This document shows positions 39,956 to 49,435 of a stretch of DNA of 64,000 bases, one piece after another. The stretch comes from Azorinus chamasolen. Its lineage: Eukaryota; Mollusca; Bivalvia; Cardiida; Solecurtidae. A program made the position numbers and the translations under genes. The notes under the pieces are model-generated. The model did no database searches, was not told where the DNA came from, and worked only from the letters and a program-made list of their open reading frames with translations. The stretch covers positions 13,706,534 through 13,770,533 of the forward strand of contig OY755247.1 in the NCBI GenBank assembly GCA_963576725.1. Reading direction: 5' to 3'. Positions within the stretch are counted from its first letter, which is position 1. The number at the start of each line of letters is the position of its first letter.

Positions 39956-40162
39956 TCAACCCTTTTCATGCTATTAGCGTACATAACTGCATTTGCAAAA
40001 AGTGTAGACCCATATGAGACAGACAGCTCCTAGTCTCATATGGGTCTGCACTACTTGCTACTATAATTCAGTGGCTACAACTGATCCAACAATAGAAAGA
40101 GTCAGCTAATTAATATTCATAGTGGATGAATTCACATTTGAATTTTAGCAGAAGAAGGGTTC
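39956..40162. mobile_element. PB-E-like MITE, diverged
   Basis: TCAACCCTTTTCATGCTATT to TTTAGCAGAAGAAGGGTTC. Core GCAAAAAGTGTAGACCCATA with centre CAGCTCCTAGTC; the arms carry CATATGAGAC in place of AGATGAGAC. Confidence 0.75.
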
Positions 40163-40591
40163 AGATTTTGGCAAACATACAATACATACAAAATATTGCT
40201 TTGTACACTAATGGTAAATTTGTAGAAACTCAGTATCTCATCAGAATTCAAACTGTACGACTATGTATTTTTGTAGAAAAATGGAAGAAAATTCAATTTC
40301 ATTAACACTAAAAATTGCAGCAGACGACAAAGTTTTTGCGATCATATCTTCGACAAAAGTTTTTGCAATCATTTCTTCAAGTGAGATATTCTTTATAATC
40401 GATTGTACTGCTGTATAAGACAGAAGAAAGCTTTTTCTGATACAGAGTATCTTGGAATCTGATCAGGATGTGAACATTCTGTCTTGATTGACCACATTCT
40501 TTGCAAAACTACAAGAAAACTGGTGTAAACCTTATTAACGAATTTGAAATCATCATCTAAAGGAACTATTCTTTACTTTGTTGAAAGAAAA
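40163..40591. mobile_element. J-family relic and spacer
   Basis: J words near 40230-40360 (CAGTATCTCATCAGAATTCA, TGCAGCAGACGACAAAG). A short direct repeat of GACAAAGTTTTTGCGATCAT occurs twice at 40336-40375. The rest is unrecognised. Confidence 0.45.
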
Positions 40592-40795
40592 TAACCCTTA
40601 GAATGCTGAATTTTCAAGTGGAAAAGTCCATCATTATTTAACAACCAAGTCCATTCAGTAATAAAGGACATGAATTGCAACAAGACTTTAAAAGACAATT
40701 AAAACATCGCCGATGAATGATGAGATGATACTTACTGATCTGGGTCTACACTGTCTGCAAATGACAGTGAACTCATTTCAAAGGAATAAAGGGAT
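40592..40795. mobile_element. PB-L MITE, decayed
   Basis: AACCCTTAGAATGCTGAATT, TCCATTCAGTAATAAAGG, right arm CTGATCTGGGTCTACACTG, end ATTTCAAAGGAATAAAGGG. Confidence 0.65.
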
Positions 40796-40922
40796 CAAAA
40801 GATAAATAAAGTACTCAACAATTAAATATATTTGAAGGAGATATTGCAGAAATGAAGGGACACTACATCAGCTCATATCTCTTAGTAGCTTGAGAAGTTA
40901 CCTTTGTGATATATTGATAAGT

Positions 40923-41136
40923 TTAAACCTTTGAATGCAGGAAAATAGTTGGCTGTCATTTGCAAACGGTGTAGACCCAGATCAGAGGGCTCCTAGAGGA
41001 GCCCTCTGAGCAGAGTCTGCACTGTTTGTCATTCAAAATCCTCTCAAAACTTACTGAAAACATTCATACTGAATGAACTCTGCCTTTAAATCGTGATGCA
41101 CTATTCCACTTTGAAAATTAAGCATTTAAAGGGTTA
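40923..41136. mobile_element. PB-L MITE, complete
   Basis: TTAAACCTTTGAATGCAGG to TTAAGCATTTAAAGGGTTAA. Intact hairpin GGGCTCCTAGAGGAGCCC. Shares its right TTAA with the next PB-L. Confidence 0.9.
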
Positions 41137-41336
41137 ACCCTTTGAATGCTGATTAATAAAAAATGGAATGGTCCGTCGGCATTTAGCGATAGAGTCCACC
41201 ATGTTTGATAGCTTATGGCAAATTTAATTCTGATAGGATCCCTTTCTAATAGGATCCCTTTGATCTGGGTCTACTCTGTTTGCAAATGCCTATATAAAAT
41301 TTTGTATACACTAATTTCCCACAGTAAAAGGGTTAA
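41133..41336. mobile_element. PB-L MITE abutting the previous one
   Basis: TTAACCCTTTGAATGCTGAT to CCCACAGTAAAAGGGTTAA. The left arm is lost and ATAGGATCCCTTT is duplicated before GATCTGGGTCTAC. Confidence 0.8.
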
Positions 41337-41437
41337 TTTCAAAATGAATATCTGCCGAATAAAGGGTATTGGTCTATTGAAATGTGCCTAATAGAAATGT
41401 ACCAAATCAAATTATTGAGAATAGATCTATTGATGTG

Positions 41438-41720
41438 TTAACCCTTAGCCTGCTAAGCGCGATCTAACTGACATTTGCAATCAGCTTGGATCCAGATGAG
41501 ACGCCGAGTAACTCGGCATCTCATCTGAGGATCCAAGCTGTTTCTCAAAAGCTTGAACGAATTGAGTAAGTGACAACTGCAACAGATCGGAGCTTTAACA
41601 GACCTCATTTTTAAATATTCACCCTTATTTTGCTAATCACAACTAGACTCACAATTGCAAACTACGGAGATCCAGATGGGACTGTGAGTAATTCACAGAT
41701 GTGTCGTATAAGTGTTCAAA
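41438..41720. mobile_element. J-family MITE
   Basis: TTAACCCTTAGCCTGCTAAG; hairpin 41483-41538 with arms AGCTTGGATCC, GATGAGACGCCGAGT and complement. A second, weaker J start (CACCCTTATTTTGCTAATCA) follows at 41620. Confidence 0.75.
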
Positions 41721-41740
41721 CAATTGACACTCAGGTAAGT

Positions 41741-41957
41741 TCCTTTCCCTTTTCAATATTCATGTAAGAAATAATGACATCATGAATATTCATTCATAAG
41801 ATGAATTTTTCATTAATGTTAACTTTTTAAGGAAACGTTTTGCTGTGACAAAAAAACTATAAAATTGGATCTTTATCATGTCAAAAGCAAATAGAACAGA
41901 CCTTGATCAGACAGCTACTCTGTTTGCAAATGTGTGATTTATATAGGAAAGGGTTAA
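41741..41957. mobile_element. PB-A3 MITE
   Basis: TTCCTTTCCCTTTTCAATAT to TTATATAGGAAAGGGTTAA. The hairpin lost its centre (CAGACAGCTACTCTG). Confidence 0.75.
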
Positions 41958-42048
41958 CAGCTTGAAAGTTTGATTAAATTTGAAGTATGTAAAAGTTTCA
42001 ACAGATCGGGAATTAAGCTAATATCCTTTTTACAGCAGAACCATGATT

Positions 42049-42290
42049 TAGCCCTTTAATTAATAAATACGCCTTTCCACGTACACATTTGCCAACAGAG
42101 TAGACCCAGATCAGACAGCTCCTGTAGGAGCCATCTGATCAGGATCCCCTCTGTTTACTTATGACATTATATATATCTGATTATACACTTTTTGCCAAAA
42201 CAACCTTGAAAATTATGAAAAAGCAACCTAAATACATACTCATATCATTTTTCTTACATGAATACCCGTACTGAACAGGTAAAAGGTTAA
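42049..42290. mobile_element. PB-A1/A3 hybrid MITE
   Basis: TTTAGCCCTTTAATTAATAA (A1-like, ATACGCCTTTCC) to CTGAACAGGTAAAAGGTTAA (A3-like). Hairpin intact. Confidence 0.75.
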
Positions 42291-42411
42291 GTGCGAGCAA
42301 ACTGAATGCTCCTGTACCACACAATTAATACTTCACCATGCAATGAATGGAGTAGGTTATTGTAAGCAATTTACATTGTGCCAACTTTTCTAAGTGAATC
42401 AGAAGCATGTT

Positions 42412-42626
42412 TTAACCTTTATGTTGCTGAAGTTTCAAAGACTATTCCAAAACTCAAATTGGTCAAGCTTACGGCGAATATCTAGGGTGATTTTTCTAAA
42501 GAAAAGTGCAACATGACAAACAGTGCAGACCAAGATGAGAGGGCTCCTCTAGGGGCCCACTCTCACCTGGGTCTAAACTGTTTGCAAAGGACATTAATGA
42601 CTTGTTTCCTGCATTGTAAATGTTAA
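42412..42626. mobile_element. PB-K MITE, complete
   Basis: TTAACCTTTATGTTGCTGAA to CCTGCATTGTAAATGTTAA. Hairpin centre GGCTCCTCTAGGGGCC. Confidence 0.85.
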
Positions 42627-42673
42627 TCCTTTAATCTGCTCAAAAAAAAAACTGGCTCCTCTTTTTCTTAATA

Positions 42674-42940
42674 TTAACCCATTCCCACATAGGCTATTTT
42701 TAGACCCAACCTCTGTGAATGAATCTACCCGACTATTTTTAGACCCAACCTCTTTGAATGAATCTACCCGAAAGGAGCAAATACTAGAGAAAAGATTTTT
42801 TTAGAATTTTGTAGTTTGAAACCATTGTGATAAATAGAGCATTTGCTCCTATAGGAGCAAATGCTCTATTTATCACAATGGTTTCAAGAAGAGGTTATTA
42901 CAGAGGTGTAGAAAGGCGTATTTATGGAGGAAAGGGTTAA
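42674..42940. mobile_element. PB-B MITE with B1 left tip and B2 right tip
   Basis: TTAACCCATTCCCACATAGG (B1) to ATTTATGGAGGAAAGGGTTAA (B2) around a perfect hairpin. Near the left end, CTATTTTTAGACCCAACCTC through GAATCTACCCG is duplicated in tandem. Confidence 0.9.
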
Positions 42941-42989
42941 TATTAATAAAACAAAAAAGTTGTATCAACATCTATCACTGATGTAAATG

Positions 42990-43300
42990 ATTTGTATAAC
43001 AAACAGTGCAGACCCTGATCAAAGGACTCTCTCAGGAGCCATTTTTTTCTGGCTTCTACACTGTTTGCAAACTTGTTATATAAACAGGTTACCAACTAAT
43101 AAGGGTTTACTGAAGTTTGCAAGTTTGTTTTCAATTTTTTCAAAGAAAGAATGACAATACAATAAAAAGCCTCTATAAAGGCCACTAAATTGCATCAAGT
43201 ATTTTGTGTTTAAGGAGTGTTTAGGAGCGTTTTGTTTTACTTTCACCTTGCTTTAAGCAGCCACCTGCTTTAAATACAGCAAAACCTCTCTATAATGGCC
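42990..43300. mobile_element. K core and pogo-C pieces
   Basis: 42990-43085: AACAGTGCAGACCCTGATC with a mutated right arm. 43155-43275: AAGCCTCTATAAAGGCCAC and TTTAAGCAGCCACCTGC. 43276-43300: a new pogo left end TACAGCAAAACCTCTCTATA. Confidence 0.6.
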
Positions 43301-43339
43301 ACTAAATTTTAAAATAAAATAGTCTATATGGGAATCGAT

Positions 43340-43564
43340 TAATGAAATCATGAATATCTAGATCCATTAGCTGAAGTTTTATAACAGCGTGACTATGTAC
43401 ACACGGTGTTTCTGCATATGTAGAAAGTGTAGAATCAGATCTATTATAATGTCATAAGCAAATAGAGCCGATCCTGATCAGATGGCTCCTATAGGAGTTG
43501 TCTGATCTGGGTCTGCTCTGTTTGCAAAGGCATGAAAAAGCATTAGTATGAGGGGAAAGGGTGA
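43340..43564. mobile_element. PB-A3 MITE
   Basis: TTAATGAAATCATGAATATC to TATGAGGGGAAAGGGTGAA. Hairpin centre GGCTCCTATAGGAGTT. Confidence 0.8.
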
Positions 43565-43800
43565 ACTCTTCACTCCAAATATATATGAATTTTATGCATT
43601 TTGCAAACAGCGTAGATCCATATCAGAAGGCTCCTAGTGGAACCATATGGTCAGGGCCTGCTCGGTTTGCTTACAAAATAATACAGATTTGATTCTACAA
43701 TTTCTTGGATAAAAAATCCTGTGTTTTTATGCCATTATAAAAATTAATCTAATTAATATTCATTGTGTCATTATTTCTTAGATCAATGTTCATGAAGTAA
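43564..43800. mobile_element. PB-A1 MITE
   Basis: CTCTTCACTCCAAATATA to AATGTTCATGAAGTAAATG. Hairpin present but diverged (CATATCAGAAGGCTCC). Confidence 0.8.
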
Positions 43801-43930
43801 ATGAATATTTATGTTAGCATCGTGACTTTCACAAAGACCATTAATGAATATTTGTGTCATGAATTGAGACATTTACAGAGACTGAAAAAGAGGGCATTAT
43901 ATAACTCATTTGCAGCTACATATTGATATC

Positions 43931-44106
43931 TGTAAAATTTAATTTCTTTTCCAAATTTTACTATTTAATTAGTCTCTTTTTTGTTTTCAAAAACTTCAAT
44001 CACAGTATCAAACATGCGGATTGACTTTGTAATTAACAATCCCATCTAGATCCACTCCATTTACAAAATTTAATCACGTTTTCTCACAGCAGCTTAAATC
44101 ATTTAA
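43931..44106 (+). repeat. ~176 bp local duplication, copy 1
   Basis: Colinear with 45271-45451: TTAATTTCTTTTCCAAAT, TTCAAAAACTTCAATCACAG, ATCAAACATGC, CCATTTACAAAATTTA, GTTTTCTCACA, AAATCATTTAA. Copy 1 is followed at its TTTAA by a SINE and PB-A2 stack; copy 2 continues as single sequence. Confidence 0.8.
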
Positions 44107-44217
44107 CGCTTTCCTTCATATAATCTAGTTTAGTTTTTATCAGGTTTTATGTCGTTTAAACAGTATTTCAGTCGTTCACAACGTCCAGCTAATTACAGGT
44201 ACAGGAAACCCAAGAGG
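44103..44217 (+). mobile_element. SINE-like fragment inside a PB-A2 tip
   Basis: A PB-A2 tip (TTAACGCTTTCCTTCATATA) at 44103 is followed by SINE-like sequence (TTTTTATCAGGTTTTATG, AACAGTATTTCAGTCG, AACGTCCAGC). A second copy of the tip follows at 44218 (TGAACCGTTTCCTTTATATA). The repeated ~22 bp tip looks like a target duplication, now diverged. Confidence 0.6.
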
Positions 44218-44400
44218 TTGAACCGTTTCCTTTATATAAACGTGTTTTCACGCATTTGCAAACAGAGTAGACACAGATCAGACAGCTCCTATAAGAGCTG
44301 TCTGATCAAGGTCTGCTCTGTTTGCCAATCGATGGAATTTGATAGATCTTTTTCTTTAGTTTCTAAAATGACTACAATGTTCCACCTCCATATTTCATTA

Positions 44401-44819
44401 TACAGTAAAACCCCGCTAATGCGACCACCTAAAAGAAGTATAATTAAGAATTCTAGATGCAGGTGGTAGCTTAACCCATTACCTCATAGACTATTTTTAG
44501 ATACCTCTTTGAACAAATCTACCGAAAAGGAGCATTAACTAGAGAAAAGGAAAATCTCTAGAATTTTGTAGGTTGAAACCATTGATAAATAGAGCATTTG
44601 CTCCTATAGGAGCAAATGCTCTATTTATCACAATGGTTTCACAAAGTGACTTTTACAGAGTCGTCAAAAATTGTCAATATGAGGGAATGGGTTAATGCAG
44701 GACAAAAGTAATTAGAGGAGCTTTCTGCATTACTTTTGTCCTGCATTAAGCAACCACCTGCTTATAAAGACACCCATGTTTATTCATTAAGTGGTCGCAT
44801 TAGAGGAGTTACAACGTAA
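44401..44819. mobile_element. pogo-C MITE, middle layer
   Basis: TACAGTAAAACCCCGCTAAT to ATTAGAGGAGTTACAACGTA, almost the same sequence as the copy at 25687. Split at the TTAA of GGTAGCTTAATGCAGG. The hairpin left arm is mostly missing. Confidence 0.9.
44475..44691. mobile_element. PB-B1 MITE, inner layer
   Basis: CCCATTACCTCATAGAC to ATATGAGGGAATGGG, TTAA at 44471-44474 and 44692-44695. Hairpin GCTCCTATAGGAGC. Confidence 0.9.
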
Positions 44820-44905
44820 TACAACTATTTTGTCCATGAATATTCTGTAGGTATGAGGAATTTGGAATAAACATAGAACAGGGAAAGGGTTAACTGGTTT
44901 GCTAA

Positions 44906-45271
44906 TACAGTGCTCCCTCTCTACAACGACACCCTTTGGGATACAAAGATTGTATGTGTTGTTCAGAGGGAGTTGTTATAGGGAGGGAAATTAAACACAA
45001 TTAGCTTGTTTGCAGATCCCCAGATAAGGTGTGTTTTGAGAACTAAAACCGTTATGCCTCAATCAAACCCTACGTTGTGACCACTCTTTAGAATCGTCAC
45101 AAAGTGAAGATTCTAAAGAGTGGTCACAACATAGGGTTTGATGGAGGCATAAAGAAAATACGATTGAAAAAAGTTGTGTCTGGAGCCTTGTTGTTTCGGA
45201 AACAGTGACATGCGTTGTTGTAAGGAGGGAATCGTTATTGAGAGGGCCGTTGTAGGCAGGGAGCACTCTGC
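44906..45271. mobile_element. H-family MITE carrying a D-type hairpin
   Basis: Inverted ends: CAGTGCTCCCTCTCTACAAC at the left, and the complement of CAGAGTGCTCCCTGCCTACA at the right; subterminal GGTTATAGGGAGGGAA-like words. The middle (45053-45150) is a D-type hairpin (AATCAAACCCTACGTTGTGA, GACCACTCTTTAGAATC and complement). The TIR resembles pogo/Tigger-type ends. Confidence 0.75.
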
Positions 45272-45451
45272 AAAAATTAATTTCTTCTCCAAATGGTACT
45301 ACATATTGATTTTTGTCTTTTTTTTTTATTCAAAAACTTCAATAACAGTATCAAACATGCAGATTTACTTCATAACAATAACATCTAGATTCACGCCATT
45401 TACAAAATTTATGTAATCACATGTTTTCTCACAACAGCTAAAATCATTTAA
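45271..45451 (+). repeat. ~180 bp local duplication, copy 2
   Basis: Matches 43931-44106. It starts at the right end of the H element and includes a poly-T run (TTTTTTTTTTA) not present in copy 1. Confidence 0.8.
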
Positions 45452-45543
45452 AAGCATTTATTCATACCATTATCAGTTTAACAAAACATCTTGATAAACT
45501 TTATCAAACTTTTCAATACACCTTGTCCAATGGGAAGAATTAA

Positions 45544-45760
45544 TTAACCCCTTTCCCTGTTCTATGTTTATTTCAAATTTCAATATCAACTGAATATTCC
45601 TGGGCAAAATAGTTATAATGAAATATGGATAGTGCAACATTGTAGTTATTTTAGAAAGTAAAAAACGCAGATGACAGCTTTTATATATAGTAACTGTCTG
45701 AACTCAATCTACTCTGTTTGCAAATGCATGAAAAAGTGTTTACATGAAGGAAAGGGTTAA
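45544..45760. mobile_element. PB-A2 MITE
   Basis: TTAACCCCTTTCCCTGTTCT to TACATGAAGGAAAGGGTTAA. The hairpin is replaced by ACAGCTTTTATATATAGTAAC. Confidence 0.85.
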
Positions 45761-45856
45761 CATTTTGGTATGAAGGAAGCATATATTCCATACAGTATGC
45801 ACAACAAAGACAGCCAAAGGCAACAAAATCTGAAATCTTTAGCCTTTCTATCACTC

Positions 45857-46271
45857 ACCCTTTCAACATTGAATTTGTAGAGTGGAATAAACCTACAGAG
45901 TTCACTTGGTATGAAAGACTTAACCCTTTCCTCCATAAATTCGTATTGCCTTTCTTAAGCCTCTGTAAAAATCCCTTTATGAAACCATTGTGATAAATAG
46001 AGCATTTGCTCCTATAGGAGCAAATGCTCTATTTATCACAATGGTTTCAAACTACAAAATTCTAAAATTTAACTTTTCTCTAGTAAAGCTCCTTTTGGGT
46101 AGATTCATTCTAAGAGGTTGGGTCTAAAAATAGCCTATGGAGGAAAGGGTTAAACTTGCTAAAGGATTTTGAATGACAAACAGTGCAGGCGAGTTCTTGA
46201 GGAGTCCTCTGATCTGGGATTACAATGTTTGCAAATACACTACATGCATGCCTCCCATTCAAAGGGATAAC
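45857..46271. mobile_element. PB-L MITE, host of PB-B2
   Basis: ACCCTTTCAACATTGAATTT to CCATTCAAAGGGATAA, split at TTAA 45920. L core right of the insert (ACAAACAGTGCAGGCG, GAGGAGTCCTCTGATC). A duplicated L right arm follows at 46275-46305. Confidence 0.8.
45924..46149. mobile_element. PB-B2 MITE nested in PB-L
   Basis: CCCTTTCCTCCATAAATTCG to CTATGGAGGAAAGGG, TTAA at 45920-45923 and 46150-46153. Perfect hairpin. Confidence 0.9.
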
Positions 46272-46329
46272 CTTTCTTTCTGGGTCTACACTGTTTGCAA
46301 AAATCTTATATACTCATTCCCAATCATTA

Positions 46330-46558
46330 TTAACCCATCCTTTCATATTGACACCTTTTGAGACACCTGTAAAAGTCACTTTTTGAAACAATTGTGATAA
46401 AGAGAGCATTTGTTCCATAGGAACAAATGCTCTATTGATCACAATGGTTTCAATACTATTCAATTCTAAAAGTTTCCTTTTCTCTAGTAAATGCTACTTT
46501 TCGGTAGATTTATTTAAAGAGGTTGGATCTAAAAATAGCCTATGAAAGAATGGGTTAA
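46330..46558. mobile_element. PB-B1 MITE
   Basis: TTAACCCATCCTTTCATATT to CTATGAAAGAATGGGTTAA. Both tips carry the same compensating change (CTTTCAT / ATGAAAG), which keeps them complementary. Hairpin centre TGTTCCATAGGAACA. Confidence 0.9.
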
Positions 46559-46586
46559 GCATGGTCCTTTACAAAATGGTCTTCTT

Positions 46587-46940
46587 TACCCCTTTGAATA
46601 CTGAATTTGGTTTGGTCCATCAATGTTGTATATAGCCCATTCAGTATAAAAGGGTATAGTTTGTGAGGAGTTTGAACAACAAACACAGTGCAGACCTTGA
46701 TTAGAGAGATCATAGTTTAGTTTAGTTTTATTCAAATGATTCCATTGAGCTTTAAAGCCCATGAGGACAAAATATATTTGTAAAGATGACTAACAGTATG
46801 ATAGAAACATTATTACCAATGCAACAAAAACATTGCGGAGAAGGTTTTACTGCTATATGAAATAACGTGATATAGTTTTTTCCAAGAATATGCAGTAGGT
46901 ATTGAAATTTGGAATAAGCATAGAACAGGGAAAGAGTTGA
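46587..46940. mobile_element. PB-L left half, unknown 147 bp, PB-A2 tail
   Basis: 46587-46710: ACCCCTTTGAATACTG to CAGACCTTGATTAGAGAG. 46711-46857: TTTAGTTTAGTTTTATTCAA then unfamiliar sequence, possibly a second SINE type. 46858-46940: GCAGTAGGTATTGAAATTTG to GAACAGGGAAAGAGTTGA. Confidence 0.5.
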
Positions 46941-47000
46941 GACAGTTCTTGCATTGAAAAGTTTATTGCCATTACTATAGAGATTCAGATCTTATCATAT

Positions 47001-47370
47001 TTAACCCTTTCCCTGTGACATATTCATGTAAGAAATAATGAAGTAATGCTAAAATTTTATGATGAAATTTTTTTGGTATAGGTAAAACATGTAAAATCAG
47101 ATAATTTCATAAGCAAACAGAGCAGACCCTCAGCAGATGGCTCCTACAGGTGATCTCGATCTACTCTGTTTGCAAAGGTGTGAAAAGGTATTTATATGAA
47201 GGAAAGGGGTAATTAAACAGAGCAGACTCTGAACAGATCAGCTCCAACAGGTGATCTGGAACTACTCGATCTGGAACTACTCTGTTTGCAAAGGTGTGAA
47301 AAGATATTTATATGAAGGAAAGGGATAAGCAAACAGAGCAGACCTTGAGCATACTGCTACCATGAGAGAC
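47001..47370. mobile_element. PB-A3 MITE with its right half amplified
   Basis: TTAACCCTTTCCCTGTGACA, then the unit core-right half (AACAGAGCAGACYCTGARCA to ATATGAAGGAAAGGG) occurs at 47117-47213 and 47215-47327. A third start lies at 47331 (AAGCAAACAGAGCAGACC) and is cut by a PB-B at 47371. Confidence 0.8.
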
Positions 47371-47618
47371 TTAACCCATAACCTCATAGGCTATTTTTAG
47401 ATCCAACCTCTTTAATTAAATCTACCAAAAAGGAGCATTTACTAGAGAAAAGGACATTTTCAGAATTCTGTAGTTTTGAAACCATTGTGATTAATAGAGC
47501 ATTTGCTCCACAGGAGCAAATGCTCTATTTATCACAATGGTTTCACTTTTAATGTTTCACTTTTAATGGTAACTTTTACAGAAGTGTCAAAAGGCGTCAA
47601 TATGTGGGAATGGGTTAA
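47371..47618. mobile_element. PB-B1 MITE
   Basis: TTAACCCATAACCTCATAGG to ATATGTGGGAATGGGTTAA. Hairpin centre TTGCTCCACAGGAGCAA. TTTCACTTTTAATG is duplicated at 47544-47571. Confidence 0.9.
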
Positions 47619-47768
47619 CTGATCTCATGATCAGTCTACTGGATTTACAAAGGGAAAATAGCGGGATAATCATGTTAAGAGATAAACGCATTTGTCTTCC
47701 TACAGTCTGAAATAGCCAATCCCACAGTAAGTGAATTAATTATCTCCCATCAGCTAAGGACTGGTGTG

Positions 47769-48102
47769 TACAGTAGAACCTCCCTAAAGGGACCACAAAA
47801 AGGGTCCTTAAAATCAGCAGGCCGCTTAATGTAGGACAAAAGCAATGCAGAAAGCTCCTACAGGAACATAAAATTAACGTAGGACAAAGGCAATGCAGAA
47901 AGTCCTAGTGGAACAGAAAGGTAATTTAGGACAAAAGCAATGCAGAAAGCTCTTACAGGAACATAAAATTAACGTAGGACAAAGGCAATGCAGAAAGTCC
48001 TTAGAGTGGAACAGAAAGGTAATTTAGGACAAAAGCAATGCAGAAATCTCCTGCAGGAGCTTTCTGCATTGCTTTTGATCTGCATTAAGCTACCACCAGT
48101 AT
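47769..48102. mobile_element. pogo-C MITE with the left hairpin arm amplified
   Basis: TACAGTAGAACCTCCCTAAA left TIR. The arm GTAGGACAAAAGCAATGCAG plus AAAGCTCC is present five times (47829-48055) in a ~113 bp two-part period, against one right arm (GGAGCTTTCTGCATTGC at 48057). The right TIR is missing. Confidence 0.85.
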
Positions 48103-48134
48103 TAACCCTTCTCCTGCTGAATATATTTCCCTTC

Positions 48135-48354
48135 TTAACCCTTTCACTCATATAAACGCCTTTGCAGAGTAGACCCAGATCAGATGGTTCCTGTAGGAGC
48201 TATCTGAGCAGGGTCTGTTCTGTTTGCTTCTAAACAGATATCATTCTACAGCTTCTGCCATGTCCAAAACATCCTGTGCTATTATAACAGTTAATACAAT
48301 TAATATTCATGACATAATTATTTCGTACATAAATATTCATGGAGTAAAGGTTAA
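48135..48354. mobile_element. PB-A1 MITE nested in PB-E
   Basis: TTAACCCTTTCACTCATATA to TTCATGGAGTAAAGGTTAA. The left arm lacks GCAAACA (CCTTTGCAGAGTAGACC). Confidence 0.85.
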
Positions 48355-48439
48355 CACATATATTATTGAATATTTCTACATATATTTATTGATGTAAACA
48401 CTACATATAAGTGTGCACTGATAGCACAATCATCTTGTA

Positions 48440-48722
48440 TAGCTTGCAAAATTTGACCTGAATCCTGACCCATATGCAGAATACATAATGACGCTGTATA
48501 AATAAAACTCCGCCGGTAAATCGTGAAGTCTATTCTCGCTGAAATTATGGGACAGCAATAACCCGTGCATATGTAAACCATACAATCACGAGCGTGTCCA
48601 TACATAGTTGCTTACTAGGACACGTGCCGAGGATAAAACTCTGTAATGCCGATGATAAAAATAGAAATGTTACGAATTTTGATTTATGCAAATTAAGTAG
48701 GTGAGGGTCCAGGTCAATTTGT
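48440..48722. other. Unidentified ~280 bp insert, CpG-richer
   Basis: Lies inside the E element with no E similarity. Contains CTCCGCCGG, CACGAGCGTG and a TATA-like TGTATAAATAAAAC at about 48496. No palindrome, no convincing exon; a minus-strand frame here has no recognisable motif. Confidence 0.4.
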
Positions 48723-48830
48723 CCAAGTTATAAATAGTGTAGACACTGATTAGACAGCTCCTACAGGAACTGTCTCATCAGGGTCTGGCACGCATATTGT
48801 CCTGAACAGCAGAAGGGTTAAAATTCAGAA

Positions 48831-49045
48831 TTAACCCTTTCCTCCATGAATATCCATGTAAGAAATAATGAAATCATGAATATTAATTAGATTAATTCTT
48901 ATAATACCACATGGACACAAGAATGTTGGCCTTGACAGAAACTGTAGGTCATATATATCATCAGCAAACAAAGTAGACCCTGATCAGACGGCTCCTATTG
49001 GACAGTCTGATCTGGGTCTACTCTGTTTGCAAAAATGTATTTATT
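48831..49045. mobile_element. PB-A1 MITE, right tip lost
   Basis: TTAACCCTTTCCTCCATGAA to GCAAAAATGTATTTATTTTG. Core with centre GGCTCCTATTGGAC. Pogo-like words follow (CGACTGTACTAGAGGG). Confidence 0.8.
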
Positions 49046-49434
49046 TTGAGCGACTGTACTAGAGGGATTCGACTGTACTTTAATGGATACATAGACTTTA
49101 CAGGGAAAAACACACATATCTTTTGGCATTTATCACAGTCACTAAGCTTTTATCTACGTTCAAACCACTTATAGTCATTTATTGAACATCTATTTTGTCT
49201 ACATCATGAAAGAATTATTATACAGACAGATACATGTCAACAATATGTTTCAATTCTTTTGTTCTTTGCATGCTAGCAGCGAAACCGTGATTTCCTATGC
49301 AAACTGTTTGGTTCCCGTTGAGGCTACTCATCAGTATAAAACTGATTTGTAACTCTGACCATATTTTTGCAAAGACGTAAGAGAAATTTTAAATTAAGAA
49401 TTGATGCAGATGACAATTGTTACAGACAAAAAAC
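49046..49434. other. Spacer and J-family relic
   Basis: 49046-49257 shows nothing recognisable. 49258-49434 resembles J: TGTTCTTTGCATGCTAGC, GCAAACTGTTTGGTTCCCG. Confidence 0.45.
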
Positions 49435-49435
49435 T

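Larger units (their letters stand above)
44218..44893. mobile_element. PB-A2 MITE, outer layer of a three-level nest
   Basis: TGAACCGTTTCCTTTATATA, intact hairpin, TCTAAAATGACTACAATG, split after CATTTCATTA by pogo-C, resuming ACAACTATTTTGTCCATG and ending AGAACAGGGAAAGGGTTAA. Confidence 0.9.
48103..48821 (-). mobile_element. Diverged PB-E MITE, host of two insertions
   Basis: TTAACCCTTCTCCTGCTGAA, PB-A1 at 48135, TAAGTGTGCACTGATAGCAC and CAATCATCTTG (E body), an unknown insert at about 48440-48722, then the E hairpin ATAAATAGTGTAGACACTG with centre CAGCTCCTACAGGAAC, ending CAGCAGAAGGGTTAA. Confidence 0.7.

Noticed and set aside
48363..48605. 80-codon minus-strand ORF
   Set aside because: It spans a MITE end, a diverged PB-E body and the unknown insert, so it cannot be one ancestral gene.
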